A program made the position numbers and the translations under genes. The notes below the pieces were generated by a model, which was given only the letters and a program-made list of their open reading frames with translations, was not told the DNA's origin and made no database searches. A stretch of DNA of 64,000 nt. Source: an uncultured Gammaproteobacteria bacterium. GTDB taxonomy: Bacteria; Pseudomonadota; Gammaproteobacteria; Pseudomonadales; Pseudohongiellaceae. Positions 33,654 through 43,491 of this stretch are shown here, piece after piece; position 1 is the first letter of the stretch; each line of letters starts with the position of its first letter. The stretch spans positions 1-64,000 of the forward strand of contig CAJXUA010000008.1 of NCBI GenBank assembly GCA_913060695.1, given 5' to 3'.

Positions 33654-35086
33654 TGAGATTCCTACAACGAAAACCTAGATATCTGGCGACCCTGTCACTG
33701 GCGCTTCTTCTCTCCGCATGTGCAGTAGGAGGGCCATACGAATCTATGCAGGTACCGGCCGCGCAGAGTCCTGCCTATCAAGTCCCCGCCCAGTCGCAGC
33801 TGTTGAGTGCGGACCAACGAGTAGTTGCACACTGGTGGAACTCCCTCGAGGACCCGCAACTTAGCGCCTTGGTGGATGAGGCCTTGCTACACAACAAAGA
33901 CATCGCGATTGCGGTGGCAAACTTGAGGCGCGCGCGCACCGATTTGCGCGGCGCATCCTTGGATCGCCTGCCGAGCATTGGTAGCTCTATCAGTGCTAGC
34001 GAGCAGCGACTCGCAGACGCCGCTACATTGGGCGCGACCGACAATCGTGTTAGTCAGTATCAGGCCGGCTTCGATGCCAGCTGGGAGCTCGATCTATTCG
34101 GTCGCCTAGAGCAGCAAGAGTTTGCATCCCGCGCGCAGTTTGAGGCGACAGAAGCGGAACTGGATCAGGCCTATGTGACGGTGGCGGCGGAGGTTGCACG
34201 CAGCTACATAGAACTGCGCGGCGCGCAGCTGCGCCTGCAAGTAGCCGAGCGCAATGTGGACATCCTCAGCCAGTCCGCGCAGATGACCCAACAGCTATTG
34301 GATGGTGGCCTCGGCGACAACCTCGACGTGCAGCGGGCCACAGTACAGCTCGAGTTAGCTCGCGCTAACTTACCGGCTCTGCGCGAGCAGATCGCATTGA
34401 GCATCAATCGATTGAGCGTACTCACGGGCAACATGCCTGCGACTCTGCGCAGAGACCTAGAGCGGGCACAGGGGCTTCCCTCGATACCGCCGAGCATCGC
34501 TATAGGTGAGCCGATGGATCTGCTCAAGCGGCGACCGGACATTCGCCGTGCCGACCGTCAGTTGGCCAGCGCTATTGCTGGCTATAACGTCAGCGTAGCG
34601 GACATGTATCCGCGGGTGAGTATCTCGGGGAGTATTGGCTTTCTGGCAACGGCATTCGCGGATCTTGGCAGTGGCGGCACGCTGACTCATGTCATCGGGC
34701 CGCAGATCAGCTGGGACGCCTTCGACCTCGGTCGTGTGCGCAATCGCATCGACGCCGCCGATGCGCAGATCGCCTTACAGTTGGCCTACTTCGAGAAGAC
34801 CTTGCTGACCTCCTTCGAAGAGGTGGATAACGCGATGTACTCACTGACTGCAGAGCTAGAGCGCCAGGCGAGCCTTCGCGCTGCTGCCCAAGCGAGTGCT
34901 CAGTCATCGGGTTTCGCTTTGCAGCGCTTCGAGGCGGGTTCGGATAGCTTTCTTGATTTGCTAGATGCGCAGCGCACCCAACTTGTCGCGGAGGATCAAT
35001 TGGCCTTGAGCGAGATCGATGCGGCCTTGAACGTGATCACCTTATACAAGGCCTTAGGCGGCGGTTGGGAACTCTCCGCCCAATAA
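33653..35086 (+). CDS. Outer-membrane efflux channel lipoprotein (NodT/OprM type)
   Basis: 477 residues. The signal peptide ends in the lipobox LLSAC, so Cys23 is lipidated. Two TolC-type repeats of alpha-helical hairpins are seen, with ASWELDLFGRL-like and GSIGFLATAFADLG, and the late ISWDAFDLGRVRNRIDAADAQ. It forms the outer-membrane exit duct of the RND pump. TAATG overlap with the pump gene gives translational coupling. It is the last gene of the operon, since a strong terminator follows. Confidence 0.94.
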   Translation: MRFLQRKPRYLATLSLALLLSACAVGGPYESMQVPAAQSPAYQVPAQSQLLSADQRVVAHWWNSLEDPQLSALVDEALLHNKDIAIAVANLRRARTDLRGASLDRLPSIGSSISASEQRLADAATLGATDNRVSQYQAGFDASWELDLFGRLEQQEFASRAQFEATEAELDQAYVTVAAEVARSYIELRGAQLRLQVAERNVDILSQSAQMTQQLLDGGLGDNLDVQRATVQLELARANLPALREQIALSINRLSVLTGNMPATLRRDLERAQGLPSIPPSIAIGEPMDLLKRRPDIRRADRQLASAIAGYNVSVADMYPRVSISGSIGFLATAFADLGSGGTLTHVIGPQISWDAFDLGRVRNRIDAADAQIALQLAYFEKTLLTSFEEVDNAMYSLTAELERQASLRAAAQASAQSSGFALQRFEAGSDSFLDLLDAQRTQLVAEDQLALSEIDAALNVITLYKALGGGWELSAQ

Positions 35087-35111
35087 GCCGAACCAAAATT
35101 GACAGTGCTTT

Positions 35112-35154
35112 ACCTCCGTAGTGGCGGTCTCCACGCGCTACGGAGGTTTTTTTT
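35112..35154 (+). terminator. Rho-independent terminator of the RND operon
   Basis: ACCTCCGTAG (35112-35121) pairs perfectly with CTACGGAGGT (35138-35147), followed by a run of eight T. It runs directly into the stop codon of the convergent AsmA-like gene. Confidence 0.92.
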
Positions 35155-35896
35155 ACTGACCGTCGAAGAGGGAACGGATGCCTTTGCCAAGCTCTTCCAC
35201 TGCGTCGCCCACCTTACGCGCGCCTTCCTGTAATTGCTGCCTTGCCCCGTCGATCAACACGTCCATATTGGGGATGCCGCCGGAGATCACCGCGCGGTTG
35301 ATCGCCACAAGGATTTGCCTTGCAGCCTCTGCCACTGTGACCGCGTTGTTCTGCTCGCCGATATTCTGTAATTGGATATCGGGTAGGAGAACTGGTGCAC
35401 TCGCAACAGCGGTGTGCAGGTTGATCTGTGGATTCAGAATGCGCAGGTCGCGGATGATCACTTGCTTACTGGCTGCTGCGTCGGGGTTTGCCTCGATCAC
35501 GGGGGCGGCGTCGTCGTTAGGGAGATTATTCAGGAGGCTGCGAATATTATCCGTCACCAACTTGGTCTCATAAGTAATCTTGGCGTCGCTTATCACGATG
35601 CTATTGACCTCTATGACGTCGGATACAAGACTGCCCACGTTGACTTTGAGGTCGAGCCCGCCCAACTCTATGGCATAGGGTGCGTCGAAGCCCTCGGGGT
35701 TGGCGATGTTCAAGCCGCGGATGCTGCCCTCGCCAGTAAATGGGGAGATGCTCACTCCGGTAACGGTGACCGGCACGCCTAGCGCATTACTGCCGGCGAT
35801 CTCGATGGCGCGACGAATGCCAGTTTCGTAGTACAGATAGGCGAATACCCCGCCGCCTATGATGAGCACTGCTAGGGTGATGAGTAGTTTTTTCAT
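35153..35896 (-). CDS. AsmA/DUF748-like membrane-anchored protein
   Basis: 247 residues with one N-terminal transmembrane anchor (residues 4-24), then a periplasmic domain. The opening VTVTGVSISPFTGEGSIRGLNIANPEGF and LGGLDLKVNVGSLVSDVIEVNSIVI resembles the N-terminal part of AsmA/DUF748-type proteins, which act in envelope lipid transport or outer-membrane biogenesis. It is much shorter than full AsmA proteins. The C-terminus is helical and Gln/Glu rich. No operon partner on the same strand. The family assignment rests on the motif pattern only. Confidence 0.7.
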   Translation of the reverse strand: MKKLLITLAVLIIGGGVFAYLYYETGIRRAIEIAGSNALGVPVTVTGVSISPFTGEGSIRGLNIANPEGFDAPYAIELGGLDLKVNVGSLVSDVIEVNSIVISDAKITYETKLVTDNIRSLLNNLPNDDAAPVIEANPDAAASKQVIIRDLRILNPQINLHTAVASAPVLLPDIQLQNIGEQNNAVTVAEAARQILVAINRAVISGGIPNMDVLIDGARQQLQEGARKVGDAVEELGKGIRSLFDGQ

Positions 35897-36075
35897 ACGG
35901 TAATTCCTGTTTCTAAAAGGGGATGCCTGCGCTCATGATAACACTAGGGGGTTGTACTGCTGGCGTGATGGAGCCCACGACAGTAGTGGTATTCTCCCCG
36001 CTGGTGATAGACTCCTTCGAAATACTCGCTTTAAGACGAGTACCCATAATAAAAATGACAGACGGGAGGTCGCGT

Positions 36076-38247
36076 ATGAAAACCTATTCATGCCGTAAAC
36101 TGCTGGAAACTCCGATCCTATTGTTCGCTTTCTTTGTCGCCGCAACGCCATCGAGCCTTGCGCAAACACCTACCGACCCAAGCCAAAGCGCGGACTCAAC
36201 TGTCACCTACCCTGCCGCGTATTTCGCTGAGTTCGAGCCCGTCTCGGTGAACGACATGCTCAATCAGATACCAGGCATCGGCCTCGCGTTGGATGCCAAC
36301 GCGGGTGGCTCCAGTCTGAATAATGCCGCCAATCGCGGTCTCGGGGCCAGCTCGCAGATATTAATCGATGGCAAACGTCTGGCGGGCAAGGCCAATGAGG
36401 CTAGTGAACAGCTTAGCCGCATCGCAGCAGGGCAGGTCGACTACATCGAAATCATTCGCGGCACCTCCAGCGAGCTCGATGTGCGCAGCAGTGGGCAGCT
36501 AGTGAATATCGTACTGTTGCAGAGTGCCTCGCGCTCTAGCCTGTCCGGCGAGCTCGCCATGGTGCATTTTCATGATGGCGAGATGAGGCCCGAGGGGCTG
36601 CTGGCCTATAGTGGGCAGCGCGGGGACCTCGAGTATCGTCTCTCTGCTGGCGTGAAGACTGGTTACGAGATGTTAGAGAGTTTCGAGCTGAGCCTGCACC
36701 CGGGCCTAGACTATAACGACGCGATCGCCTTCGAGCGCGAACGCGAGCAAACCACCTATACCCTCAATAGCAATCTCACCTATCAGCTGAGCGCCGCAGA
36801 CCGCCTCGCCTTGAATATGCTCTATAACGAGTCCGACCCGCCCGCGGAGCTTTTCCGTAGCACGACCAATTTCAATCGCAATCCGCCCACCATCAGCTAT
36901 GAGCGCGAGGATCTGCCGTCCACCTCTGACAACTGGGAGATAGGGGGCGACTACGAACATGGCTTCGCAGGAGGCGCTAAGTTCAAGGCGCTGTTTATTG
37001 TGAACGAGAAGAACGAGGCGACTACGCGCGAGCGCTATGTCTCCAGTTCGCCCGGTGGGGCAGAGACGAAAAATCTGTATCTCGATACGAAGAGCCGTTA
37101 CCGTGAACGCATCGCACGCAGCTCTTTTACTTGGAGTCTCGCGCCGAACCAGGGCATGGAAATAGGTGTGGAGAGTGCGCAAACAATACAAGACTCTGCA
37201 CTCAAACGTGGTTTGAATGTTCCCGGCACGCGTTCCGATGAGTACGGTGGTCTAGTGCCCATCTTCCAGCCCAATGCCGTCTCGACAGTTGAGGAACAAC
37301 GTTACGAAGTATTCGGTGTGCACAACTGGCAAATCAATACGCGCCTGTCGTTGGAGACAAGCCTCGTAGCCGAGTTCTCCGAGATATCTCAGAGTGGTGA
37401 CGTGAGCAACACGCGGGACTTCCAGTTTCTTAAGCCTAAGTGGGACCTGCGTTACAACCTCAGTAATTCCTTTCAGTTGCGCGGCACCATCGATAAGTTC
37501 GTGTCGCAACTTAGTTTTGCGGATTTCTCCGCCAACGTGAATAACCGCGACGACGACCAAGACACCGTTGCGGGCAACCCTTCGCTCGAGCAGGAGGAGT
37601 GGTGGCGCTACACCGTGAACCTCGACTATCGCCTGCCAAACGATGGCGGCGTGTTGAACTCACGCCTGTTCTACTACGACATCGACAATACCATCGGCAA
37701 GATCGATATCACGGCTCCGGGCAAGGGTGTTGCCAGCACCAATGGCAATGTGGGCAATGGCAAAGTGATAGGGCTAAACCTAGACGCCAGCATTCGCCTC
37801 GGCATGATCGGCCTGCCTCAGGGCCTGTTAACCGCGGGTGTGTTAGTACAGGACTCCTATATCGACGACCCGCTGATCGCTCGTGAACGCAAGGTGGTCC
37901 CCTATGATCGCGGCAACTTCCGCCTCGGTTTCCGCCACGACCTGCCGGCATTGTCCATGAATTATGGTTTCAATTACCGCGACGGCATCGACGGCAACCG
38001 ACCCTTCTGGGATATCGACAATGTCTTGTACATCGGCTCGTCCAGCAATCTGACCGTCTTTGCAGAGAAGGTTGGTTTTGCCGGCCTAAGCTATCGCTTC
38101 GAGGCGATAAACCTACTGGACCATGAGAGCTGCCGTGAGCGACGTCGCTATGCGGGTTATCTGCGCAACAATGTCCTGACAGAGATTGAACGCTCCTGCA
38201 GCCAGAATGGGGTGCAGCTGGCGTTCAAGGTGCGAGGCACGTTCTAG
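36076..38247 (+). CDS. TonB-dependent receptor-like outer-membrane protein 2
   Basis: 723 residues and clearly paralogous to the protein at 19782: the same plug (VNDMLNQIPGIGLAL, QILIDGKRLAGKANEA, QVDYIEIIRGTSSELDVR), the same barrel landmarks (YEHGFAGGAKFKALFIVN, VFGVHNWQINTRLSLET), the same pair of late cysteines (ESCRERRR, IERSCSQNG), and the same KVRGTF ending. It lacks the glycine-rich plug insertion of copy 1. The ATG at 36076 is chosen because GGGAGGT lies just upstream and a signal peptide begins there; the frame opens at 35923. No TonB-system genes or catabolic partners are next to it. Confidence 0.85.
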   Translation: MKTYSCRKLLETPILLFAFFVAATPSSLAQTPTDPSQSADSTVTYPAAYFAEFEPVSVNDMLNQIPGIGLALDANAGGSSLNNAANRGLGASSQILIDGKRLAGKANEASEQLSRIAAGQVDYIEIIRGTSSELDVRSSGQLVNIVLLQSASRSSLSGELAMVHFHDGEMRPEGLLAYSGQRGDLEYRLSAGVKTGYEMLESFELSLHPGLDYNDAIAFEREREQTTYTLNSNLTYQLSAADRLALNMLYNESDPPAELFRSTTNFNRNPPTISYEREDLPSTSDNWEIGGDYEHGFAGGAKFKALFIVNEKNEATTRERYVSSSPGGAETKNLYLDTKSRYRERIARSSFTWSLAPNQGMEIGVESAQTIQDSALKRGLNVPGTRSDEYGGLVPIFQPNAVSTVEEQRYEVFGVHNWQINTRLSLETSLVAEFSEISQSGDVSNTRDFQFLKPKWDLRYNLSNSFQLRGTIDKFVSQLSFADFSANVNNRDDDQDTVAGNPSLEQEEWWRYTVNLDYRLPNDGGVLNSRLFYYDIDNTIGKIDITAPGKGVASTNGNVGNGKVIGLNLDASIRLGMIGLPQGLLTAGVLVQDSYIDDPLIARERKVVPYDRGNFRLGFRHDLPALSMNYGFNYRDGIDGNRPFWDIDNVLYIGSSSNLTVFAEKVGFAGLSYRFEAINLLDHESCRERRRYAGYLRNNVLTEIERSCSQNGVQLAFKVRGTF

Positions 38248-38289
38248 GGCACGCGCTGATGCAAGCCGCCTGCCCTAGAGTGTGAGAAC

Positions 38290-38985
38290 TTAGGCTTCCT
38301 CTACTAGGTCTTCCGTTACGCTTGGGTGTTCACCCATAGGTTCACTGTCGTGTGATATGGACAGATACAAGGCCGCGAACGATGAGCATGCCCACATGAT
38401 GGCGGGCAATACGCCGACTAATAGTAGTATTAAGCCACCGAAGAACAGGAAGATGCAGGTCACGCCTAGTAGGAATATCTTAAAGGCATGCCCCTTAGTG
38501 AGGCGCCAGCTCGCCTCGACCGCGGCCACTGGGTCTAGGCCTTCGTCCATTACTAAGTAGGAAACGAAGGCGAGACGGCAAGCGACATAGATGCCTGGCA
38601 CGATGAACACAATCAAGCCAATGATGACGAGCCCAAAGACTAATAGGCTGGCCAAGATGATGTTGACATAGTTTTTAAAGCCATCGAAGACGCTGCGGAT
38701 TTGCACCTGATCGCCGCGCACCCCTTTTAAGAAGATAAAACTAATCCCGTAGTCGACCACCGGATGGAATAGAAGCGCGTAAGCGAAAAACAACAGCGCG
38801 TAGAGCGCATCGATTCCCTCGCCACCAAACTCCATTGTGTTCCCCTGCATGGGGATATCTATCACGATGGCGACAAACGCGGCGAGCAAGAACAGCAGGG
38901 CATTCGCCTTCATCCGTTGCCATCCGTAGGCCAAGGCACGTCCCGTGCCCGGTTCGAAGTCCACAGTATTCGCTTCAGTTTGCAT
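38290..38985 (-). CDS. Multi-pass membrane protein, DUF975/YciC-like
   Basis: 231 residues with about five to six hydrophobic helices. A conserved-looking core includes FIVPGIYVACRLAFVSYLVMDEGLDPVAAVEASWRLTKGH, close to the DUF975 and YciC layout (VPGI-x(5-8)-ds at the middle, then the amphipathic ALKASWRLTKG helix). The function of these proteins is poorly known; they are associated with envelope integrity. The C-terminus is acidic (ends EDLVEEA). It is divergent from the LuxR-type regulator gene, with an inverted repeat in the spacer. Confidence 0.75.
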   Translation of the reverse strand: MQTEANTVDFEPGTGRALAYGWQRMKANALLFLLAAFVAIVIDIPMQGNTMEFGGEGIDALYALLFFAYALLFHPVVDYGISFIFLKGVRGDQVQIRSVFDGFKNYVNIILASLLVFGLVIIGLIVFIVPGIYVACRLAFVSYLVMDEGLDPVAAVEASWRLTKGHAFKIFLLGVTCIFLFFGGLILLLVGVLPAIMWACSSFAALYLSISHDSEPMGEHPSVTEDLVEEA

Positions 38986-39091
38986 CTCGATACTCCTTGG
39001 CTGGCCTTTGGATTTCGCCGCGTCGCTATTGTTGCGGTCGAGCTTGCCAGATGGGCCTAATGTGCCGCAGTGCGCTAAAAGTGCATAGCGA

Positions 39092-39141
39092 CTAAGGTAG
39101 TGATTTGTAATTAACTACTTTGGTAGGGAACACTACCTAGG
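39092..39141. promoter_or_regulatory. Inverted repeat in the divergent spacer before the LuxR-type gene
   Basis: CTAAGGTAGTG at 39092-39102 and CACTACCTAGG at 39131-39141 are inverted over 8 bp (AGGTAGTG/CACTACCT). Between them lies CTACTTTGGTAG (39116-39127), related to the same GGTAG unit. This could be an operator for the LuxR-type protein or another regulator. Four GGTAG/CTACC-type boxes in 50 bp are unlikely to be random. Confidence 0.5.
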
Positions 39142-39189
39142 TCGCGGTGCTATATTTCGCTTCATGAACAAACGCCCCGACCAAATCAT

Positions 39190-40086
39190 ATGATCTCTGT
39201 AGCCACACTCTTTCTCTGGCTTAGCCTCGCATTCTGCCTCTCCATGACGGCGGGGGGCATCCTCATACTGTTCCGGTTTCGCCAGAGCGCCTTGGGGCCT
39301 TCGCTGCAATACCTGCAGTTCTTCTTCATCCTCATTACAGTATTCGGTTACTACACCCTGTGGAGTAAGATTCTGCTAGGCGGTTTCTTCTCTATCGACA
39401 ATGCCGAGACCGTGGCGCGTGTCGTCGCCTATATGGGCTTGCCCTTCTTCTTGTTGGGCGCCCTCATGTTGGTGATGTGGGCCTGCAAGATGCAACAACG
39501 CGCAATGCGCTGGGTGCTAGCGGGGGTTATCTCGCTCAGCGTTCTCGGAGCCTACGTGATCTGGCTTACGGGTCTGCCCACTAATGATGTGGTGCGCGGG
39601 GCGTGGTCCTTCTATGGTTTGGTCGCCTATGTTGCCGTGCTGGTAGTCCTGGCCATGGGTAAGCCTAGCTATGTTCAGCGCGGCAGCGAGCTGCCCCTCC
39701 AAGCCTTGGTGGCGGGGGCTGGCTTGATTCACGTGAGTTATTTCACGCTGCTGGCTCTCTCGCCCCTGTATGAGATTGGCTTCGTGATTCTCTTCTATCT
39801 GTTCAATGCGGCGCTGGTGGTGTTCTATGTGTACCGCGCGCCGCATTCGCAGCCGCAGGATACCGAGGGCTACGCCGCATTTCTCAAGCAGTATGGCATT
39901 AGCAAGCGGGAGGCGGACATCGTGTTGGGCATCTATGCGGGCAACACGAATCAAGAGATCGCGAACCAGCTGTTCATCTCATTACAGACGGTGAAGGATC
40001 ATAGTTCGCGGATATATCAGAAGACCTTCGTGAAGAACCGCGGCCAGCTCATCGCGCTGGTGCGGCAGGCCAAGGCGAAGGACTAG
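39190..40086 (+). CDS. Membrane-anchored LuxR/GerE-type transcription regulator
   Basis: 298 residues. Residues about 1-215 form seven or so transmembrane helices (starting LFLWLSLAFCLSMTAGGILIL). Residues about 230-298 are a LuxR HTH: ISKREADIVLGIYAGNTNQEIANQLFISLQTVKDHSSRIYQKTFVKNRGQL in character, with the typical TVKDH contact. So sensing in the membrane and DNA binding are in one chain, as in other one-component membrane regulators. No ribosome site is strong. The gene overlaps the convergent Usp gene by 4 bp. The signal sensed is unknown. Confidence 0.88.
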   Translation: MISVATLFLWLSLAFCLSMTAGGILILFRFRQSALGPSLQYLQFFFILITVFGYYTLWSKILLGGFFSIDNAETVARVVAYMGLPFFLLGALMLVMWACKMQQRAMRWVLAGVISLSVLGAYVIWLTGLPTNDVVRGAWSFYGLVAYVAVLVVLAMGKPSYVQRGSELPLQALVAGAGLIHVSYFTLLALSPLYEIGFVILFYLFNAALVVFYVYRAPHSQPQDTEGYAAFLKQYGISKREADIVLGIYAGNTNQEIANQLFISLQTVKDHSSRIYQKTFVKNRGQLIALVRQAKAKD

Positions 40087-40949
40087 CTGCGCAGCAGCAG
40101 TGTCGGGATCTTCGTGGAACGTAACAGGTCGGAGGTCTTAGAGCCGAATAGCAGGCTGCGCAGTGGCGAGTGCGAGTAGGCGCCCATGATCAACATGTCG
40201 ATGGCCTCGTCCTTAATCGTCTTGGCAATCACCGTCTCGGCATCGCCGGGGGTGTGCGCAGTACTGGTCTCGAAGCCTGCTCCCTCTAGTGTCTTGCGTG
40301 CCCACTTCAACTGCTTGGCCGCATCCGCTCGGTCCTTTCCCGACATCAGAAGATGAATCGGCAGGCCCTTGAATAGGGGGCTCTTCGCGACCATCTTCAC
40401 GCCATCACGCGTCACGATGCCGCCGTCGAAGGCGATCATCACCCGCTTGGGCTGCGTAAACTCTTCCGTGATCGTCAATACGGGTTTATGCAGATTGCGC
40501 ACAATGCGTTCTACATGGCGCCCTAGGTCGCGATGGGTATGCTCCGCAGACTCGCCGCGGCGACCGACGACGAATAGGCGCACGTCTTGCTCCTGCTCTG
40601 TCAGTGTCTCTTCCAATTGCCCATAGCGTTGTTTCACGTCTGGCTCGGCCACCCCCGCTGCGACCGCACGCTGTCTCAATCCGTTGAGGAATAGGCGACC
40701 CTTCTCGCGTGCCTCACGGCTGCGGGACTCGTCCTCCTCGGTCAGCGCTTCCAGCAAATGTTCCTGCGCGTCGATGCCGATAGCGCCGCTGTGGTCCTTG
40801 CTGCTGGAGGTCTCCGGGTGGCGGTCGATTACGTGCAGCAATTCCAGCGGCGCGCTCATGCGCTGCGCTGTCCATGCCGCGAAGTCCGTTACATACTCGG
40901 CGTATTGCGATTGGTCTACACAGGCCAGTACTTTCTTCTCAATCTTCAT
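40083..40949 (-). CDS. Universal stress protein with tandem Usp domains
   Basis: 288 residues in two UspA-like halves. The first starts KKVLACVDQSQYAEYV and ends LFVVGRRG; the second starts KRVMIAFDGGI (after about residue 165) and ends LIMGAYSHSPLRSLLFGSKTSDLL, where the GxxSHSxLR-x-x-LFGS part is the ATP-binding loop. It lies 9 bp after the SulP transporter on the same strand, so it is translated from the same message. Usp partners of SulP transporters have been noted before in other genomes; the role may be nucleotide-dependent control of transport. Confidence 0.92.
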   Translation of the reverse strand: MKIEKKVLACVDQSQYAEYVTDFAAWTAQRMSAPLELLHVIDRHPETSSSKDHSGAIGIDAQEHLLEALTEEDESRSREAREKGRLFLNGLRQRAVAAGVAEPDVKQRYGQLEETLTEQEQDVRLFVVGRRGESAEHTHRDLGRHVERIVRNLHKPVLTITEEFTQPKRVMIAFDGGIVTRDGVKMVAKSPLFKGLPIHLLMSGKDRADAAKQLKWARKTLEGAGFETSTAHTPGDAETVIAKTIKDEAIDMLIMGAYSHSPLRSLLFGSKTSDLLRSTKIPTLLLRS

Positions 40950-40958
40950 CTGCTTCCC

Positions 40959-42437
40959 CTAGTGGCCCAACAGTATGTCGTCTGCGCCGGCCTTGTCGTG
41001 CACGGCGAATCTATCGACCATCGTCGCACTGGCGGCATTGAGCCCGATCACCTCGACCTCGGTACCCTCGCGGCGAAACTTCAGTACGACCTTGTCTAGC
41101 GCGCTGACCGCCGTGATGTCCCAGAAGTGCGCGCGGCTCACGTCGATGCGTACCTTGTCGATCACTTCCTTATAGTCGAAGGCATTGGTAAAACGGTCCG
41201 CGCTTGCGAAGAACACCTGGCCTAAAATGGTATAGGTGCGTGCACGGCCCTCGTCCTCGGCCAAGGAGCGAATGGTGAGGATGCTGCCGACCTTGTGCGC
41301 AAAGAAGAAGCCCGAGGCGAGCACTCCGGTGAGCACACCCATCGCCAAGTCGTGGGTTGCCACTGTGACTACGACGGTGGAGATCATCACGACGCTGGAG
41401 CTCTTGGGATGCTCGCGCAAGTTCTTGATGGAGGCCCAGTTGAAGGTGCCGATCGACACCATGATCATCACGGCCACCAGAGCCGCCATCGGGATGCGGC
41501 TAACCCAGTCGCCTAAGAACACCACCATCAGCAATAGGAAAATACCCGCCGAGAGGGTGGATAGGCGACCACGCCCGCCGGACTTAATGTTGATGACCGA
41601 CTGACCGATCATCGCACAACCCGCCATGCCGCCAATGAAGCCGCTGAAGATATTCGCTACGCCCTGACCCACGCACTCGCGATTCTTGTCGCTCTTGGTG
41701 TCGGTGAGATCATCGACGATGGTGGCGGTCATCATGGACTCCAACAAGCCAACCACCATCAAGGTGAGGGAGAAAGGAAAGATGATGGCGAGGGTTTCCC
41801 AGTTCAGCGGGATGTCCGGAATCAGGAACACCGGCAGTGCGTCGGGCAGCTCACCCATGTCGCCGACGGTACGTATATCGAGCTGGAGCAACATGGCCAC
41901 GGCAGAGAGCACCACAATAGTGATCAAGGGGGAGGGCACGGCCTTGGTGATATAGGGAAAGCCATAGATGATCCCTAGGCCTGCCGCGGTCATCGCATAG
42001 ACGTGCCATGTGACATTCGTGAGCTCGGGCAGCTGGGCCATGAAGATCAGGATCGCCAAGGCGTTGACGAAGCCGGTGACGACGGAGCGGGAGACGAAGC
42101 GCATCAGCACGGCGAGATTGATCCAGCCGGCGATGATCTGTAACACGCCGGTCAGCACAGTAGCGGCGAGAAGATATTGCAGGCCGTGGTCCTTCACGAG
42201 CGTGACCATCACTAGGGCCATGGCGCCAGTGGCGGCGGAGATCATGCCGGGCCGGCCGCCGACGAAGGCGATTACCACGGCGATGCAGAAGGAGGCATAG
42301 AGGCCGACCTTGGGGTCTACTCCGGCGATGATGGAGAAGGCGATTGCTTCTGGTATCAGTGCTAGGGCCACTACTAGGCCGGCGAGTAAGTCATTGCGGA
42401 CGTTGGAGAGCCAGTCCTGTCGTATCGTATTTTTCAC
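40959..42437 (-). CDS. SulP family anion transporter with STAS domain
   Basis: 492 residues. The N-terminal [34 protein letters not shown] is the SulP signature, followed by about 10-12 helices ([25 protein letters not shown] included). The last ~110 residues form a STAS domain ([30 protein letters not shown]). SulP carriers move sulfate, bicarbonate or dicarboxylates. The GTG at 42437 with GGAA upstream is preferred; the longer frame (to 42527) adds a cysteine-rich head without resemblance. It is co-transcribed with the Usp gene. No carbonic anhydrase or sulfate gene is nearby to tell the substrate. Confidence 0.93.
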   Translation of the reverse strand: MKNTIRQDWLSNVRNDLLAGLVVALALIPEAIAFSIIAGVDPKVGLYASFCIAVVIAFVGGRPGMISAATGAMALVMVTLVKDHGLQYLLAATVLTGVLQIIAGWINLAVLMRFVSRSVVTGFVNALAILIFMAQLPELTNVTWHVYAMTAAGLGIIYGFPYITKAVPSPLITIVVLSAVAMLLQLDIRTVGDMGELPDALPVFLIPDIPLNWETLAIIFPFSLTLMVVGLLESMMTATIVDDLTDTKSDKNRECVGQGVANIFSGFIGGMAGCAMIGQSVINIKSGGRGRLSTLSAGIFLLLMVVFLGDWVSRIPMAALVAVMIMVSIGTFNWASIKNLREHPKSSSVVMISTVVVTVATHDLAMGVLTGVLASGFFFAHKVGSILTIRSLAEDEGRARTYTILGQVFFASADRFTNAFDYKEVIDKVRIDVSRAHFWDITAVSALDKVVLKFRREGTEVEVIGLNAASATMVDRFAVHDKAGADDILLGH

Positions 42438-42585
42438 GTAAGTTCCGTTATGTTTGAGCAATGCGAGGCAGGGGCAGGATGCCGCCGAGCCTAAAGACAA
42501 AAAGCTGCGAAATAATTGTTGTTCCACTTAATGCCGATAAAAGTGCGTAATTAATCGTTCTTCTAGTAAATTCGAACGACTGGTT

Positions 42586-42726
42586 CAGCGATGGACATGA
42601 GTTCGGTATTCGCTTCGCTGACACGCCGTGAACCCATCCATGGGGGCTCGACGCCAGCATCCATGCTGGCGACGGTGCATCGAAGCGAACACCAAACCCA
42701 CGTCCTCAGATTAAGTGGGCCGGCAA
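42586..42726. repeat. Structured dispersed repeat (family 3), copy 2
   Basis: A second copy of the 141-bp element seen at 23518-23658, same orientation. The perfect inner hairpin CGCCAGCATCCATGCTGGCG is identical. The outer arms TTCGCTTCG/CGAAGCGAA are changed from copy 1 on both sides together, keeping pairing. It lies between SulP and a YjbR-like gene, both on the minus strand. Confidence 0.8.
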
Positions 42727-42810
42727 TGGGTCAGACTCCCTTTTGCGGGGGGCGCGATTGTAACCTTTGAGGCGCGGTGGGGCAATTTTGGGATTTTGAA
42801 TCAGTGGTAG

Positions 42811-42885
42811 GACATGGGCTCAATACCGCCTTTCGTGACACGCCGTGTTGTATACCTATGAGCTTGACGCCAGAGTCCGACCGCT
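42811..42885. repeat. Degenerate third copy of the family 3 repeat
   Basis: GACATGGGCTCAATACCGCC then TTTCGTGACACGCCGTG match the left half of copies 1 and 2 with several changes; the inner hairpin is lost after GAGCTTGACGCCAG. It follows copy 2 by 84 bp and looks like an older, decayed insertion. The rest of the 42438-42971 spacer shows no gene. Confidence 0.55.
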
Positions 42886-42971
42886 AGGGATGGCGGGAGT
42901 GCCGAGAGTGCAGACAACAATGATCTCAACGCAATATTTTCATAATGTAAGTGGGGCAGCCATGGGTTGGT

Positions 42972-43292
42972 TTATTTTTTGTTCTTGTGGCTGTTGTTCC
43001 AGGCGTCTTTTAGGGCGGCTCGGGCGGTGAGTTCGTCGGCGTTGGCGAGGGTGATGACGGTCCAGCCTTGTGCGCCCCACTTGTTTGGGACTGGGGTGAA
43101 GATGGTGGGTTCGATGGCGCAGCGGGCTTCTTGTTGCTGGGGGGTGAGGAGGAGGTTGGCGGTCTTTTGGTCTGCGGCGATGGTGGCGAAGCTGCGGTGG
43201 ACGCTGAAGGCGATGCGGTCGAAATGGGGTTTTTGAGTTACTGCCTCGAATGACGTGGCGATGTCGCGAAACTGTTCTGCTGTAATAGGCAT
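42972..43292 (-). CDS. MmcQ/YjbR-like protein
   Basis: A 106-residue soluble protein resembling the MmcQ/YjbR family: KPHFDRIAFSVHRSFATIAADQKTANLLLTPQQQE, then NKWGAQGWTVITL and a last helix with ALKDAWNN. The family has a double-wing DNA-binding-like fold, but function is not established. The ATG at 43292 follows CAGGAG by 6 nt; the longer frame to 43457 has no ribosome site and does not match. It is divergent from zwf. Confidence 0.8.
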   Translation of the reverse strand: MPITAEQFRDIATSFEAVTQKPHFDRIAFSVHRSFATIAADQKTANLLLTPQQQEARCAIEPTIFTPVPNKWGAQGWTVITLANADELTARAALKDAWNNSHKNKK

Positions 43293-43491
43293 TTCATGCT
43301 CCTGCGCTTTAATGGTCTGCGCTAATCTAGCGCGCGATGCACCACTTTGGGTTACAGTTTGCTGTGTGGGGCGACGGACGGTGGTCACTGTGGCGAGGAT
43401 TCTTTGCTTGGTGTTTAACTTGCATGGATAAGCCACAGAATAGAAAGATGTTTGCAAAAGAGATTAACTCAAACTCCTCGAGGAGCACAGC

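Noticed and set aside
42728-42752. GGGTCAGACTCCCTTTT as another family 1 REP copy
   Set aside because: Only a short partial likeness, and no inverted arm is found nearby.
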